In this document: positions 41,377 through 49,650 of the stretch, piece by piece
Layout: each line of letters opens with the position of its first letter
How positions within the stretch are numbered: position 1 is the stretch's first letter
Origin: Bacteroidales bacterium UBA7569
Lineage (GTDB): Bacteria; Bacteroidota; Bacteroidia; Bacteroidales; Paludibacteraceae
NCBI GenBank assembly: GCA_002477945.1
Contig: DLLF01000002.1
Span: 264,357-328,356, forward strand
Reading direction: 5' to 3'
DNA: 64,000 nucleotides
The notes under the pieces: model-generated
The model's database searches: none
The model's input: only the letters and a program-made list of their open reading frames with translations
What the model was told of the DNA's origin: nothing
Position numbers and translations under genes: made by a program

Positions 41377-43803
41377 ATGCTCTACCCCGTTGACTTCGAA
41401 AGTAAAATAAACTTCACGGCTGTCCGCGACTACCTGTGGAAGCATTGTTCATTTTCCATTGGCAGAGAACAGGTGGAGCAACTCACGTTTCAAACCCGAC
41501 CCGACAAGATCCGGAGCCTCTTGTCTGAAACATGGGAAATGTTGTGCGTGTTGCAGGATGCCTCTCTCAATTTCCCAAGATGCGAGATGCACGACCTGCG
41601 CGAAAGTCTCTTACGCATCCGTATTCAAGGGCTTTTCCTCGAAGAACAGGAACTGTTCCGTCTGCGCAAGTCATTGGAAACAATACGTCTTCTGAACATT
41701 TTTTTCACAAACCTGCCATCTCAGCGTTTTCCCGCCCTCACCGCATTCTATGAACGTGAGCAACTCGCCGATGTATCAACAGTCTTTCGTCTCATCGATG
41801 CCATACTTGATCAGTATGGACAACTTAAAGACAATGCATCACCGGAATTGTCTCGGATACGAATCGACCTGCACCGTGCGCAAGTCTCTGTGGGGCGCAC
41901 TCTCTCAGCGATTCTGCATCAAGCACAGCAAGACGGCATGGTGGAAAAAGATGTCGCCCCCACTCTTCGGGAAGGACGGCTTGTCATCCCTGTTTCCCCC
42001 GCCTATAAACGAAAATTGGGTGGAATCGTACACGATGAATCGGCCACCGGCAAAACTATATATATTGAACCGCAGCAAGTTGTGGAGGCGAACAACCGCA
42101 TTCGTGAATTAGAAGGAGACGAACGCAGGGAACGTACCCGTATCCTCATGCAGTGCAGCGACCGACTGCGCCCGCTGCTCCCCACCCTGTTATCATCACA
42201 AGACTTTCTTGGAAAGATTGACTTTCTCCTCTCCAAAGCACTCATGGCGAAAGAACTGAATGCCATTGCCCCACAGTTCCTCAACGACCCTGTCATTGAT
42301 TGGAAAGAAGCATTTCACCCGGTCCTCTTGCTCAACTACAGGCAACAAGGAAAAACCGTTGTACCTCTCACCATAAGATTAAACTCCGACCATCGCATTC
42401 TGGTGATCTCAGGACCCAATGCCGGAGGAAAATCCGTCTGTCTCAAGACGGTAGCCCTACTCCAGTATATGCTCCAATGCGGACTGCTCGTTCCCGTACG
42501 GGAAGATACCGTGATGGGGTGTTTTCAAAGTATCTTCATCGACATTGGCGATGAGCAATCCATTGAGGACGACCTCTCTACCTATTCCTCTCACCTGCGC
42601 AACATGAAGTACTTCCTGCGCAATAGTAATGCCGCAACGCTCTTGCTCATCGATGAGTTTGGTGGCGGCACCGAACCTAAAATTGGTGGAGCCATTGCAG
42701 AGGCTGTCTTGGAGGAACTCAATAAGACGCAAGCCTTTGGAGTTATCACGACCCACTACGACAACCTCAAACACATGGCGGAAGATACTCATGGCATTGT
42801 CAATGGAGCCATGCTCTATGATAGAGGACAAATGCGACCGCTCTTCCAACTCTCTATAGGGCAACCGGGAAGTTCGTTCGCTGTGGAGATTGCACAACTA
42901 ATAGGGCTGCCCGATAGTCTTATCGCACGCGCAAAAGACTTGGTCGGTGAAGAGCATATCGATTACGATAAGCACCTGCAGGATATTGCACGGGACAAAC
43001 GTTACTGGGAGAACAAACGAAAGCAGATTCGCCAACAGCAAAAGCATCTGGAAGAACGTATCGCATCCTACGATGAAGCCATGTCTTCCATCAGGCAGAA
43101 ACAGCGTGAACTCTTGCAGCAGGCACAGCAGGAAGCCGCTAACCTGCTCAAGCAGACCAATGCCACCATAGAGAACACGATCCGTCAAATCCGTGAATCC
43201 GATGCCGAACGGGTTCGGACGAAAGAAGCACGCGAACGACTCACTGCTTTTCGTAAACAAGTGGAGAACATGCCATTGGAGAAAAAAAGGGAGAAACGCA
43301 CCGCCAAACCAAAACCTGTAATTCCTGCTCCTTCTGCAACAAAAGAGATAACGGTCGGTTGCCGTGTCCGTGTCAAGGGACAGACAATGGTAGGTGAAGT
43401 CTTGCAAATCACGGGGAAGATTGCACGGGTGGCGTATGGCAATTTGTCCTCCAAGGTAAACGTTTCCCATCTGGAATACGTGTCCGCACGTCAAGCGAAA
43501 AAAACACAATCGCAGCGTCCTCTGACGAATGTAAGCGATGCCCTTCGGCAGAAAAAACTGCATTTCAACAGCCAGTTGGATTTGCGGGGAATGCGTGCCG
43601 ACGAAGCCCTTTCCGTCTTGATGAATTATATCGATGATGCCTTCATGGTGGGAATAGAAGAAGTGCGTATTCTTCACGGAACGGGTACGGGGGCATTGCG
43701 CGAAATGGTACATGGCTATCTCAAATGCCTGCAAGGCGTTTCCTCTTTCCACGACGCACACCCCGACGAAGGAGGAGCAGGCATTACGGTTGTTGAGTTC
43801 TGA
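41377..43803 (+). CDS. mutS2: MutS2-family DNA/ribosome ATPase with Smr domain
   Basis: 808 aa from the ATG at 41377 (MLYPVDFESKINF); a longer frame overlaps the DciA-like gene without family similarity. Walker A is GPNAGGKSVCLKTV (about residue 345), Walker B is LLLIDEFGGGTEP, followed by a coiled-coil region (about 535-640). The C-terminal Smr domain contains LDLRGMRADEALSVL and RILHGTGTGALREMV (about 725-800). MutS2 suppresses homologous recombination in some species and acts in collided-ribosome rescue in Bacillus; which applies here is unknown. Confidence 0.92.
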   Translation: MLYPVDFESKINFTAVRDYLWKHCSFSIGREQVEQLTFQTRPDKIRSLLSETWEMLCVLQDASLNFPRCEMHDLRESLLRIRIQGLFLEEQELFRLRKSLETIRLLNIFFTNLPSQRFPALTAFYEREQLADVSTVFRLIDAILDQYGQLKDNASPELSRIRIDLHRAQVSVGRTLSAILHQAQQDGMVEKDVAPTLREGRLVIPVSPAYKRKLGGIVHDESATGKTIYIEPQQVVEANNRIRELEGDERRERTRILMQCSDRLRPLLPTLLSSQDFLGKIDFLLSKALMAKELNAIAPQFLNDPVIDWKEAFHPVLLLNYRQQGKTVVPLTIRLNSDHRILVISGPNAGGKSVCLKTVALLQYMLQCGLLVPVREDTVMGCFQSIFIDIGDEQSIEDDLSTYSSHLRNMKYFLRNSNAATLLLIDEFGGGTEPKIGGAIAEAVLEELNKTQAFGVITTHYDNLKHMAEDTHGIVNGAMLYDRGQMRPLFQLSIGQPGSSFAVEIAQLIGLPDSLIARAKDLVGEEHIDYDKHLQDIARDKRYWENKRKQIRQQQKHLEERIASYDEAMSSIRQKQRELLQQAQQEAANLLKQTNATIENTIRQIRESDAERVRTKEARERLTAFRKQVENMPLEKKREKRTAKPKPVIPAPSATKEITVGCRVRVKGQTMVGEVLQITGKIARVAYGNLSSKVNVSHLEYVSARQAKKTQSQRPLTNVSDALRQKKLHFNSQLDLRGMRADEALSVLMNYIDDAFMVGIEEVRILHGTGTGALREMVHGYLKCLQGVSSFHDAHPDEGGAGITVVEF

Positions 43804-43934
43804 CAATCTCCGTCCTATTTCTCATTTCTGTCAATGCTGCCATGTCCTGTTAGGGGAGCATGGACGATACGGCAGATGTCTGTTCGGTGTCATTTCGGAT
43901 GGGGAAATAGTCGGATGGTCTTTGTGATATTCAA

Positions 43935-43979
43935 GCAGGTCTCAACGACTCCTGAACGACTCCTGAACGACCCCTGAAC
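43935..43979. repeat. Copy f of dispersed repeat: CTCCTGAACGA array
   Basis: Two exact CGACTCCTGAA units followed by CGACCCCTGAA, after GGTCTCAA. It is related to copies a and b. The surrounding 43804-44085 has no other feature I can identify. Confidence 0.6.
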
Positions 43980-44088
43980 AGGAAATGCAGGTGAGAGTTG
44001 TTTCCCTGCTTTCTGCCATATTCGGTAGAAATAGGATAAAATAAGGACAAATTAGCCCACTCGTTCCAATTATAAATCATTACATAGA

Positions 44089-44123
44089 TAACTTTGTGAT
44101 TTTCAATCAACAAACACAAAGTT
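44089..44123 (+). promoter_or_regulatory. -7 box and operator-like inverted repeat at the HTH-like gene
   Basis: TAACTTTG (44089-44096) is a good -7 box. AACTTTGTG (44090-44098) and CACAAAGTT (44115-44123) form a perfect 9-bp inverted repeat whose right arm touches the ATG at 44124. The left arm lies in the promoter, so this reads better as a DNA-binding site than as an RNA hairpin. Confidence 0.65.
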
Positions 44124-44327
44124 ATGACAAAATTCTATTCCAAGTCGGAACTCGCGGCTATGGCGGGAGTATCTGCAAAGACATTTCAAAGAGCAATAGC
44201 AGGTAATGAGCGCATCTTGAGAACCATGAAACAGATGAACATTTCCAAATCGGCGAAACTTCTGCCTCCGCGCATAGTCAAAGTAATCAACGAAGAACTT
44301 GTCCTTGGTATCAAAGAAATGGAATGA
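44124..44327 (+). CDS. Small HTH-like protein, DUF4248-type
   Basis: 67 aa. KFYSKSELAAMAGVSAKTFQRAIAGNERILRTM resembles an excisionase/MerR-like helix-turn-helix with the turn at MAGVSAKT. The C-terminal half, LLPPRIVKVINEEL, fits the DUF4248 family of Bacteroidota small DNA-binding-like proteins. It is a lone gene with its own promoter. The flanking inverted repeat makes autoregulation plausible but untested. Confidence 0.65.
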   Translation: MTKFYSKSELAAMAGVSAKTFQRAIAGNERILRTMKQMNISKSAKLLPPRIVKVINEELVLGIKEME

Positions 44328-44338
44328 TTAGAATGGGA

Positions 44339-44357
44339 GTATGAGAGAAACTCATAC
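44339..44357. terminator. Hairpin after the HTH-like gene
   Basis: GTATGAG (44339-44345) and CTCATAC (44351-44357) with a 5-nt loop, extended outward by AATGG/CCATT arms. It lies 11 bp past the stop codon. The rest of 44358-44590 shows no gene. Confidence 0.5.
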
Positions 44358-44592
44358 AATTGTACTCCATTCTTTCCTGTTTGTTCTACAACTGATATCC
44401 TCATCGTGTCATGGATGAGAGCCAATATCAATGCAGGGTGTATTATATCTGTTCATAACCATACACCCTCCTGCGATTTTATTCGGTGCGGACGTATCAT
44501 AAACAAGCAATTTCCTGCAATTCACCCTAACAACCCGCACAAAACAGAGTGAATCACAACAGGCATATTTCCCGCTGTTTGAGGAATATACG

Positions 44593-44627
44593 AAAACAGG
44601 ACAACCTGAGTCACTTAGGTCGCCCTG
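44593..44627 (-). terminator. Probable terminator of the eight-gene lipid cluster
   Basis: An imperfect palindrome centred at 44612 (ACCTGAGTCACTTAGGT) with outer CAGG/CCTG arms is followed on the minus strand by TTTT. It lies about 30 bp after the FabG-like stop codon. Confidence 0.5.
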
Positions 44628-44655
44628 CTTATACGGAAAAGATCTGGTTATTCCG

Positions 44656-45381
44656 TTAGGAATAAAGTCCGCCGTTTATTGAGATACATTCGCCCGTAAT
44701 ATAACCTGCCTCTTTGGAAGCCAGAAAACCTACCAGGGAGGCTACCTCTTCGGGCTCGCCGAAGCGGTTCATAGGTATAGTCTTCTTCAGTTCAGCCTCG
44801 TCCAATCCTTCCACCATATCCGTTTTGACAAAACCGGGGGCAACGGCATTCACGGTAACGTTCTTGCGACCTATTTCCTGGGCCAATGCCTTTGTAGCGG
44901 CGATTAGTCCTCCTTTTGCTGCCGAATAATTGCATTGTCCGGGCAAACCCTTCAAACCGGAAAGAGAAGCCATATTGATAATACGGCCATACTTGTGACG
45001 CAACATGGGCGTAAGCAAAGGACGTGTTACATTATAGAACGAAAAGAGGTTGGTGCTTAACACCTTGGTGAAATCATCAGGCTCCATCCACACCAGCAGG
45101 TTGTCTTTTCGAATGCCTGCATTGTTCACAAGCACCTCTATGTAATCCTCCGGATGCGCTTTCATCCAACTTTCAAGAGCCTCTCTGGCTGCCTCCGTAT
45201 TGCTGACATCAAACTTCAGCAATTCTCCATCGCTGCCTGCCTGACGAACCATGTCAAGTGTCTTCTCCGCCTCTGCATCGTTCGACATATAGTTGACAAT
45301 CACTCTATATCCCATCCGGGCTAATTTTACGGAAACTGCACGACCGATACCTCGGCTTCCGCCTGTTACTAATGCATACAT
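44656..45381 (-). CDS. 3-oxoacyl-ACP reductase (FabG-like) of the lipid/polyene cluster
   Basis: 241 aa short-chain dehydrogenase. It has cofactor motif TGGSRGIG at the N-terminus, VNNAG, the catalytic Ser in NMASLSG, and YSAAK. MEGLDEAELKKTIPMNRFGEPEEVASLVGFLAS and ITGECISINGG complete the FabG profile. It reduces beta-ketoacyl-ACP to the 3-hydroxy form using NADPH. Because it is the last gene of the minus-strand cluster, not beside fabD/fabF, it is probably a dedicated reductase (the ApeQ role in aryl-polyene clusters) rather than the housekeeping FabG. Confidence 0.88.
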   Translation of the reverse strand: MYALVTGGSRGIGRAVSVKLARMGYRVIVNYMSNDAEAEKTLDMVRQAGSDGELLKFDVSNTEAAREALESWMKAHPEDYIEVLVNNAGIRKDNLLVWMEPDDFTKVLSTNLFSFYNVTRPLLTPMLRHKYGRIINMASLSGLKGLPGQCNYSAAKGGLIAATKALAQEIGRKNVTVNAVAPGFVKTDMVEGLDEAELKKTIPMNRFGEPEEVASLVGFLASKEAGYITGECISINGGLYS

Positions 45382-45399
45382 ATTCTTCTTGTTGTTTTA

Positions 45400-46893
45400 T
45401 CAGTTATTTATCCAATGTTTGACATCCATCTCCTCTACAAGCGTTTGCATACCGACAATTTCCGCACAAGTGAATACAGACGTCATGGAAACACCCAATA
45501 CGCCGTGCAGATTGAGATTCTGACCCGTCAAAAGCAGATTTTTAAGCGGTGTACGGGGAGTAAGGATTGTGGTTAGGGTTCTGTTATAATCTTTCCTGAC
45601 TCCGAAAGCAGAACCTTCGTGCGTCAATGTATAACTCTTGTACGAAAGAGGGGAAGACGAATAAATATGGTCAATTGCCTGCCTGATATGGGGAATATAT
45701 GGTTCTGCCATCTGCAAGCATTCTTCTGTCTTCTCAGACTTGAATGTCACATAGTCTTCTCCGCGGTGTCCACGTGGTTTGCCTGCCCACTGTTGCACCT
45801 GCTCCCAGGACATCGGTGTCAGCAAATCAATGCAAGGCGTAAAGGAGGAACCGTCAGTTGGTACATAATAGTTAACCAGCAGGCTCTCCACATATGCAGT
45901 GGACGGATGCCACAAATCAGCATCCGCACAATGTATGAAGATGTTCTTGTTCTGATATGGAATAGTATTGGGTCTCAGACGTATGTTTGCCGTAAACATA
46001 CCGAACGTATTCTGCATAGCGTGAATACGTTTCCTGTAAATACTCCGGACAGCAGGACAATCGTCAATCATATCCAAAGTGGACACCGGATGTGCGTTGG
46101 ATATGACCCAGTCGGCGCCCAGACGTTCCGTACCGTTGATTTCCACTTCGGATATAAGACCCTCCTGCTCAAACAAGTGGGTGACGGTCGCTGATGTACG
46201 TACAACGCCGCCCATTGCCTCAATGGAATGACGCAAGGAGTCCGCAATCTGCTGCCCTCCACCGCGCAAACGCCATGCACTCTCTATAAAAGAGTTGTTG
46301 ATTTGGGCGAAGATATAAAGAGGAAGTGTCTCTGCACGCAACTCCATTTTAAGGGATGTACCGGATAAGACTTTGCGCAGAAGAGGATCGGATATAGTGT
46401 TCTGTAAGTACTGCCACGCAGAACGGGCAAACAACGAAGAGGTATAAAACTCACTCGCATCACGCGGCAAAAAACTGTCAGGAAGATGATTCCCTACCTG
46501 TTGCAAGAAAGAAACGTATTGCGACAACTCCTTCTTCTGATGAGGAAATCGACTTGCTAAGGAATCCGCGAATTGCTCGTGACCTTGAGCGAATGGAAAG
46601 CGGTCGTTGCCTATAATGACTTCATCGAAACAATCAGTGTCCAACCTGTGCCACGGAAGATTCAGCAGATTGAAGTAACGGAACAAACCGTAAAGCGATT
46701 GCCCCTCTTCAAGCCCGCCTACATAGTGGAAACCTGTATCAAAAGTAACATTGCCCCTGCGAAAAGATTGCAAGCAGCCCCCGATATGCAAATCATGCTC
46801 AAGAACCGTTACTTGGAAACCTTTTTTGGCTAAGATATAGGCACACTGCAACCCGCCTAATCCTGCTCCTATGATAACAACCTTATTTCCCAC
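45400..46893 (-). CDS. FAD-dependent RetSat/CrtI-like oxidoreductase
   Basis: 497 aa. The dinucleotide-binding start VVIIGAGLGGLQCAYILAKKGFQVTVLEHDLHIGGCLQSF is followed by FDTGFHYVGGLEEGQ, characteristic of all-trans-retinol saturases and phytoene desaturase relatives. AWRLRGGGQQIADSL and a C-terminal GQNLNLHGVLGVSMTSVFTCAEIVG complete the fold. Such enzymes add or remove hydrogen on conjugated double bonds. In a cluster of ACP, ketosynthase and dehydratases, it suggests a polyene or unsaturated acyl product whose saturation is tuned. Direction (saturase or desaturase) cannot be told from sequence. Confidence 0.8.
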   Translation of the reverse strand: MGNKVVIIGAGLGGLQCAYILAKKGFQVTVLEHDLHIGGCLQSFRRGNVTFDTGFHYVGGLEEGQSLYGLFRYFNLLNLPWHRLDTDCFDEVIIGNDRFPFAQGHEQFADSLASRFPHQKKELSQYVSFLQQVGNHLPDSFLPRDASEFYTSSLFARSAWQYLQNTISDPLLRKVLSGTSLKMELRAETLPLYIFAQINNSFIESAWRLRGGGQQIADSLRHSIEAMGGVVRTSATVTHLFEQEGLISEVEINGTERLGADWVISNAHPVSTLDMIDDCPAVRSIYRKRIHAMQNTFGMFTANIRLRPNTIPYQNKNIFIHCADADLWHPSTAYVESLLVNYYVPTDGSSFTPCIDLLTPMSWEQVQQWAGKPRGHRGEDYVTFKSEKTEECLQMAEPYIPHIRQAIDHIYSSSPLSYKSYTLTHEGSAFGVRKDYNRTLTTILTPRTPLKNLLLTGQNLNLHGVLGVSMTSVFTCAEIVGMQTLVEEMDVKHWINN

Positions 46894-46902
46894 ACCCCGT
46901 CA

Positions 46903-47271
46903 TTATGATATTGCAGCCTCAGCCTTCAGTTCCAAATAGACCGCTTCGCCCTTCCCAAGAGTTGCCTTGAACTTCACACGCCCCTCTTCTCGCTTCAAAA
47001 GGCAAATGCGGATTTCCGGTTCAGGATAGGCAATCGGAGTGATAAGAGTCGTAAACCGGCATTGTTGTATAGTATCCAATAACACAGAATGTCCCAATAC
47101 GGTCTCCAAACATTCTTTCAGCATCTGAATGTTACACACCCCGGGGGCTATCGGTTCTCCTGGAAAATGACCGGCATAGACGCTGCAATCTGCACATAAA
47201 GACACCTTGAAAAGATAAGTGTCACCCTCCTGCGATTGCTGCAATATAGTATAATAATTCGGAATCAGCAT
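46903..47271 (-). CDS. FabZ-like hotdog protein with catalytic acid replaced by Gln
   Basis: 122 aa from the ATG at 47271 (MLIPNYYTILQQ); a longer frame overlaps the thioesterase gene. YAGHFPGEPIAPGVCNIQMLKECL aligns with the FabZ/FabA active-site helix. The His is present, but the acid normally 14 residues later (Glu in FabZ, Asp in FabA and ApeI) is Gln. So it may bind acyl-ACP without dehydrating it, or use another residue. It starts 11 bp after the stop of the thioesterase gene. Confidence 0.75.
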   Translation of the reverse strand: MLIPNYYTILQQSQEGDTYLFKVSLCADCSVYAGHFPGEPIAPGVCNIQMLKECLETVLGHSVLLDTIQQCRFTTLITPIAYPEPEIRICLLKREEGRVKFKATLGKGEAVYLELKAEAAIS

Positions 47272-47282
47272 ATTCAGTCTCT

Positions 47283-47705
47283 TTATTTCAGCCCATACGT
47301 CCGTTTCCACTCTTCGTAGAACGGGGGACAAGAGGGAACAAACTCCCCTGTATGCGTAGTGAATAGTTGTGTGGAAGTGGCGGTAAGAACAAGAGCATTA
47401 TCCGATTCGCGCCTTATCTCGTAATCAAAGATAATCTTTCCGCCGATGGAAGGACGATAAGCCGCCCTCACAAAAAGAACGTCGCCCATAGTCGCCACCA
47501 TACGGTAATGCATTTGTAAATCGTACATAGGGGCGTAATAACCATTCTGAAAAATGTAGGAATAACTAAGCCCGTATCGCGTTCCGAATGCCTCACGGGC
47601 ATCTTCCAGGTACTTGGCGTAATTGCCATGCCACACCGTACGGATAGCATCCACTTCCGAAAAACGGACGCTGACACGGATTGTAATACTCAACGTATCA
47701 TTCAT
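47283..47705 (-). CDS. 4HBT-type acyl thioesterase of the lipid cluster
   Basis: 140 aa hotdog protein. VRFSEVDAIRTVWHGNYAKYLEDAREAFG is the 4-hydroxybenzoyl-CoA thioesterase signature with the catalytic Asp in EVDAIRTVWHGNY. Comparable proteins (ApeK role) sit in aryl-polyene clusters, where they release or proofread acyl chains. Its start overlaps the next upstream gene by 8 bp. Confidence 0.82.
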   Translation of the reverse strand: MNDTLSITIRVSVRFSEVDAIRTVWHGNYAKYLEDAREAFGTRYGLSYSYIFQNGYYAPMYDLQMHYRMVATMGDVLFVRAAYRPSIGGKIIFDYEIRRESDNALVLTATSTQLFTTHTGEFVPSCPPFYEEWKRTYGLK

Positions 47706-48129
47706 CCTTGAGAAATATCTTCATCTGACACTCTGCCACACTCTTGCCTGCCACGTGCGTCTCTGCATTCAGCAATGTAACGCCCCCCGCTTGAGCAACT
47801 ACCCTCAATTCCGTATTCAATTCCTCTCCCACTGCCGGCAAATCATAGATATGGCACCGCTTGATTTCTCCGATGTACCCTAACTTGGGAGGAAGATTTT
47901 CTTGAAACGTGCCAAAACCGGCGAATGCTGCAGCAGATTGTGCAATATGCTCAATCAAACCTGGCTCACGGAGATAGCCGTCTTGACAAAAGATATTGCT
48001 GCTCTCGACGGTCAGCGCAGTCGAAGCACCGCTCTCTTCAAAATCACCGAACTTATCCACCATCACGATAGGATCGCGCTGGGGGATAAGTTGCAATATA
48101 CCATCATCTCGTAAAAGTATGGTATTCAT
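47698..48129 (-). CDS. ApeP-like 3-hydroxyacyl-ACP dehydratase
   Basis: 143 aa. LIPQRDPIVMVDKFGDFEESG opens the fold, and EPGLIEHIAQSAAAFAGF resembles the active-site helix of ApeP-type dehydratases, which differ from FabZ by lacking the HFPxxP motif. It probably removes water from 3-hydroxyacyl-ACP. With the hotdog protein at 46903 and the thioesterase it makes three consecutive hotdog-fold genes. Confidence 0.75.
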   Translation of the reverse strand: MNTILLRDDGILQLIPQRDPIVMVDKFGDFEESGASTALTVESSNIFCQDGYLREPGLIEHIAQSAAAFAGFGTFQENLPPKLGYIGEIKRCHIYDLPAVGEELNTELRVVAQAGGVTLLNAETHVAGKSVAECQMKIFLKDE

Positions 48130-48141
48130 ACTTTCATTCGA

Positions 48142-48384
48142 TTATGCAATATGGCTTTCGAGGTAATCGTACAGGGCATTAAACGTCTGGATCTGAGCCA
48201 ACTCGCTATTTGCAATCTTTACTCCGAATTCACTCTCAATAAGAGCCACCATATCAACCAACGAGAGACTGTCCAACTCTAATGTCTGTTTGATGTTTGC
48301 TTCAGGGGTGAGCAATTCAATGTCTTTCTCAAACTCTTCGGACAATACTTCGTTTACCTTGGCCACAATGTCATTCCTTTCCAT
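48142..48384 (-). CDS. Acyl carrier protein of the lipid cluster
   Basis: 80 aa, acidic. LELDSLSLVDMVALIESEFGV contains the DSL motif whose Ser receives phosphopantetheine. The sequence differs from a typical housekeeping AcpP (DSLDTVEL), which fits a dedicated carrier for this cluster. It lies between the ketosynthase (35-bp gap) and the ApeP-like gene (12-bp gap). Confidence 0.9.
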   Translation of the reverse strand: MERNDIVAKVNEVLSEEFEKDIELLTPEANIKQTLELDSLSLVDMVALIESEFGVKIANSELAQIQTFNALYDYLESHIA

Positions 48385-48419
48385 TCTGTCAGTGATTTAA
48401 TTGTTTTAACGTTATGTTA

Positions 48420-49637
48420 TTATAGATTTCTTACAATAAGTGTTGCATTGGTACCTCCAAAGCCGAAACTGTTACTCAGGAAAGTATCAAAGTGCTTACT
48501 GATGCGCTTGTCAGGAATAAGCAACTTCGCACTGTCCTCATCCGGATGCTCAAAATTGAGGTTGGCGGCAATGAAATCATTCTTCATCATCAACATGGAG
48601 TAGATAATCTCACTGGCACCCGCCATCCACATCTCGTGTCCCGTCTGCGACTTCGTGCTGGTCACTTCAGTCCGTTGGTTACCAAATACATTATAGATTG
48701 CCTTGGCTTCATTGGTATCACCCACATGAGTAGACGTGGCGTGAGCATTGATGTATCCAATCTCACGGAGGTCAATGCCTGCACGATGAATAGCCATACG
48801 CAACGAGCGGCTCGGGCCCTCTACATTCGGAGACGAAATATGGTCGCCATTAGCAGAGAAACCATACCCGAGAACTTCTGCTAAAATTGGAGCACCGCGC
48901 TTCACGGCATGCTCATATTCCTCTATAATCACAGTGGCGGCACCTCCTCCCGGAACAAGTCCGTCACGATCGCGGTCAAAAGGACGGGAAGCCTTTTCCG
49001 GCTCATCTTCCCGAACCGAAAATGCGGATATTCCATCAAACGAACCGATACTGAACGGATTCACCTCTTGCGCACCACCGCAGACAATCATATCTTGCAA
49101 TCCTGTCTGGATAAGCAGAGAACCTAAACCAATCGCATGGGCACCGCTGGCACATGCACCCGATATGGTTAGATTTATACCTCTCAACTTGAAGATACAG
49201 CCCAAGTTCATTGTGACCGTTGAGTTCATGGATTGGAAGATTGCACCCGACCCGCAGAGAGTCGTATCTTTCTTCTCTCGCATCTTATCCACAGCACGAA
49301 CCGTCGGATCTGCCGAACTGTCATTCCCATAGAGCAACCCTACCTCATGAGTATTGAGGTAATCCTGATCTATACCCGCATTACGCAACGCTTCTATGGT
49401 GGCACAATAAGCATATTTCGCCTGTTCTGGCATATACGCTCGCTGAGCGCGACTCAGTTCTTTTTTCAAATCGGGAACATCCATTTGGGCGGTTAGTGCC
49501 GAGCGAAAGCCCATCTCCTTACGAACAGGATCAAAAATAATACCCGACTTACCGTTATATAATGAATCACGAACCTCGTCCAACGACTTACCCAAGCAGG
49601 ACCAAATGCCCATACCGGTTATTACAACTCTTTTCAT
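48420..49637 (-). CDS. Beta-ketoacyl-ACP synthase of the lipid cluster
   Basis: 405 aa, FabF-like length. The catalytic triad is intact: Cys162 in ISGACASGAHAIG, His299 in YINAHATSTHVGD, and His334 in KSQTGHEMWMAGA. DRDRDGLVPGGGAATVIIEEYEHA and NSFGFGGTNATLIV are family-typical. Only one ketosynthase is present, with no chain-length-factor partner, so it must elongate alone or with housekeeping FabF/FabB. It starts 13 bp after the acyltransferase stop. Confidence 0.9.
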   Translation of the reverse strand: MKRVVITGMGIWSCLGKSLDEVRDSLYNGKSGIIFDPVRKEMGFRSALTAQMDVPDLKKELSRAQRAYMPEQAKYAYCATIEALRNAGIDQDYLNTHEVGLLYGNDSSADPTVRAVDKMREKKDTTLCGSGAIFQSMNSTVTMNLGCIFKLRGINLTISGACASGAHAIGLGSLLIQTGLQDMIVCGGAQEVNPFSIGSFDGISAFSVREDEPEKASRPFDRDRDGLVPGGGAATVIIEEYEHAVKRGAPILAEVLGYGFSANGDHISSPNVEGPSRSLRMAIHRAGIDLREIGYINAHATSTHVGDTNEAKAIYNVFGNQRTEVTSTKSQTGHEMWMAGASEIIYSMLMMKNDFIAANLNFEHPDEDSAKLLIPDKRISKHFDTFLSNSFGFGGTNATLIVRNL

Positions 49638-49650
49638 ACCTATTACCTCA

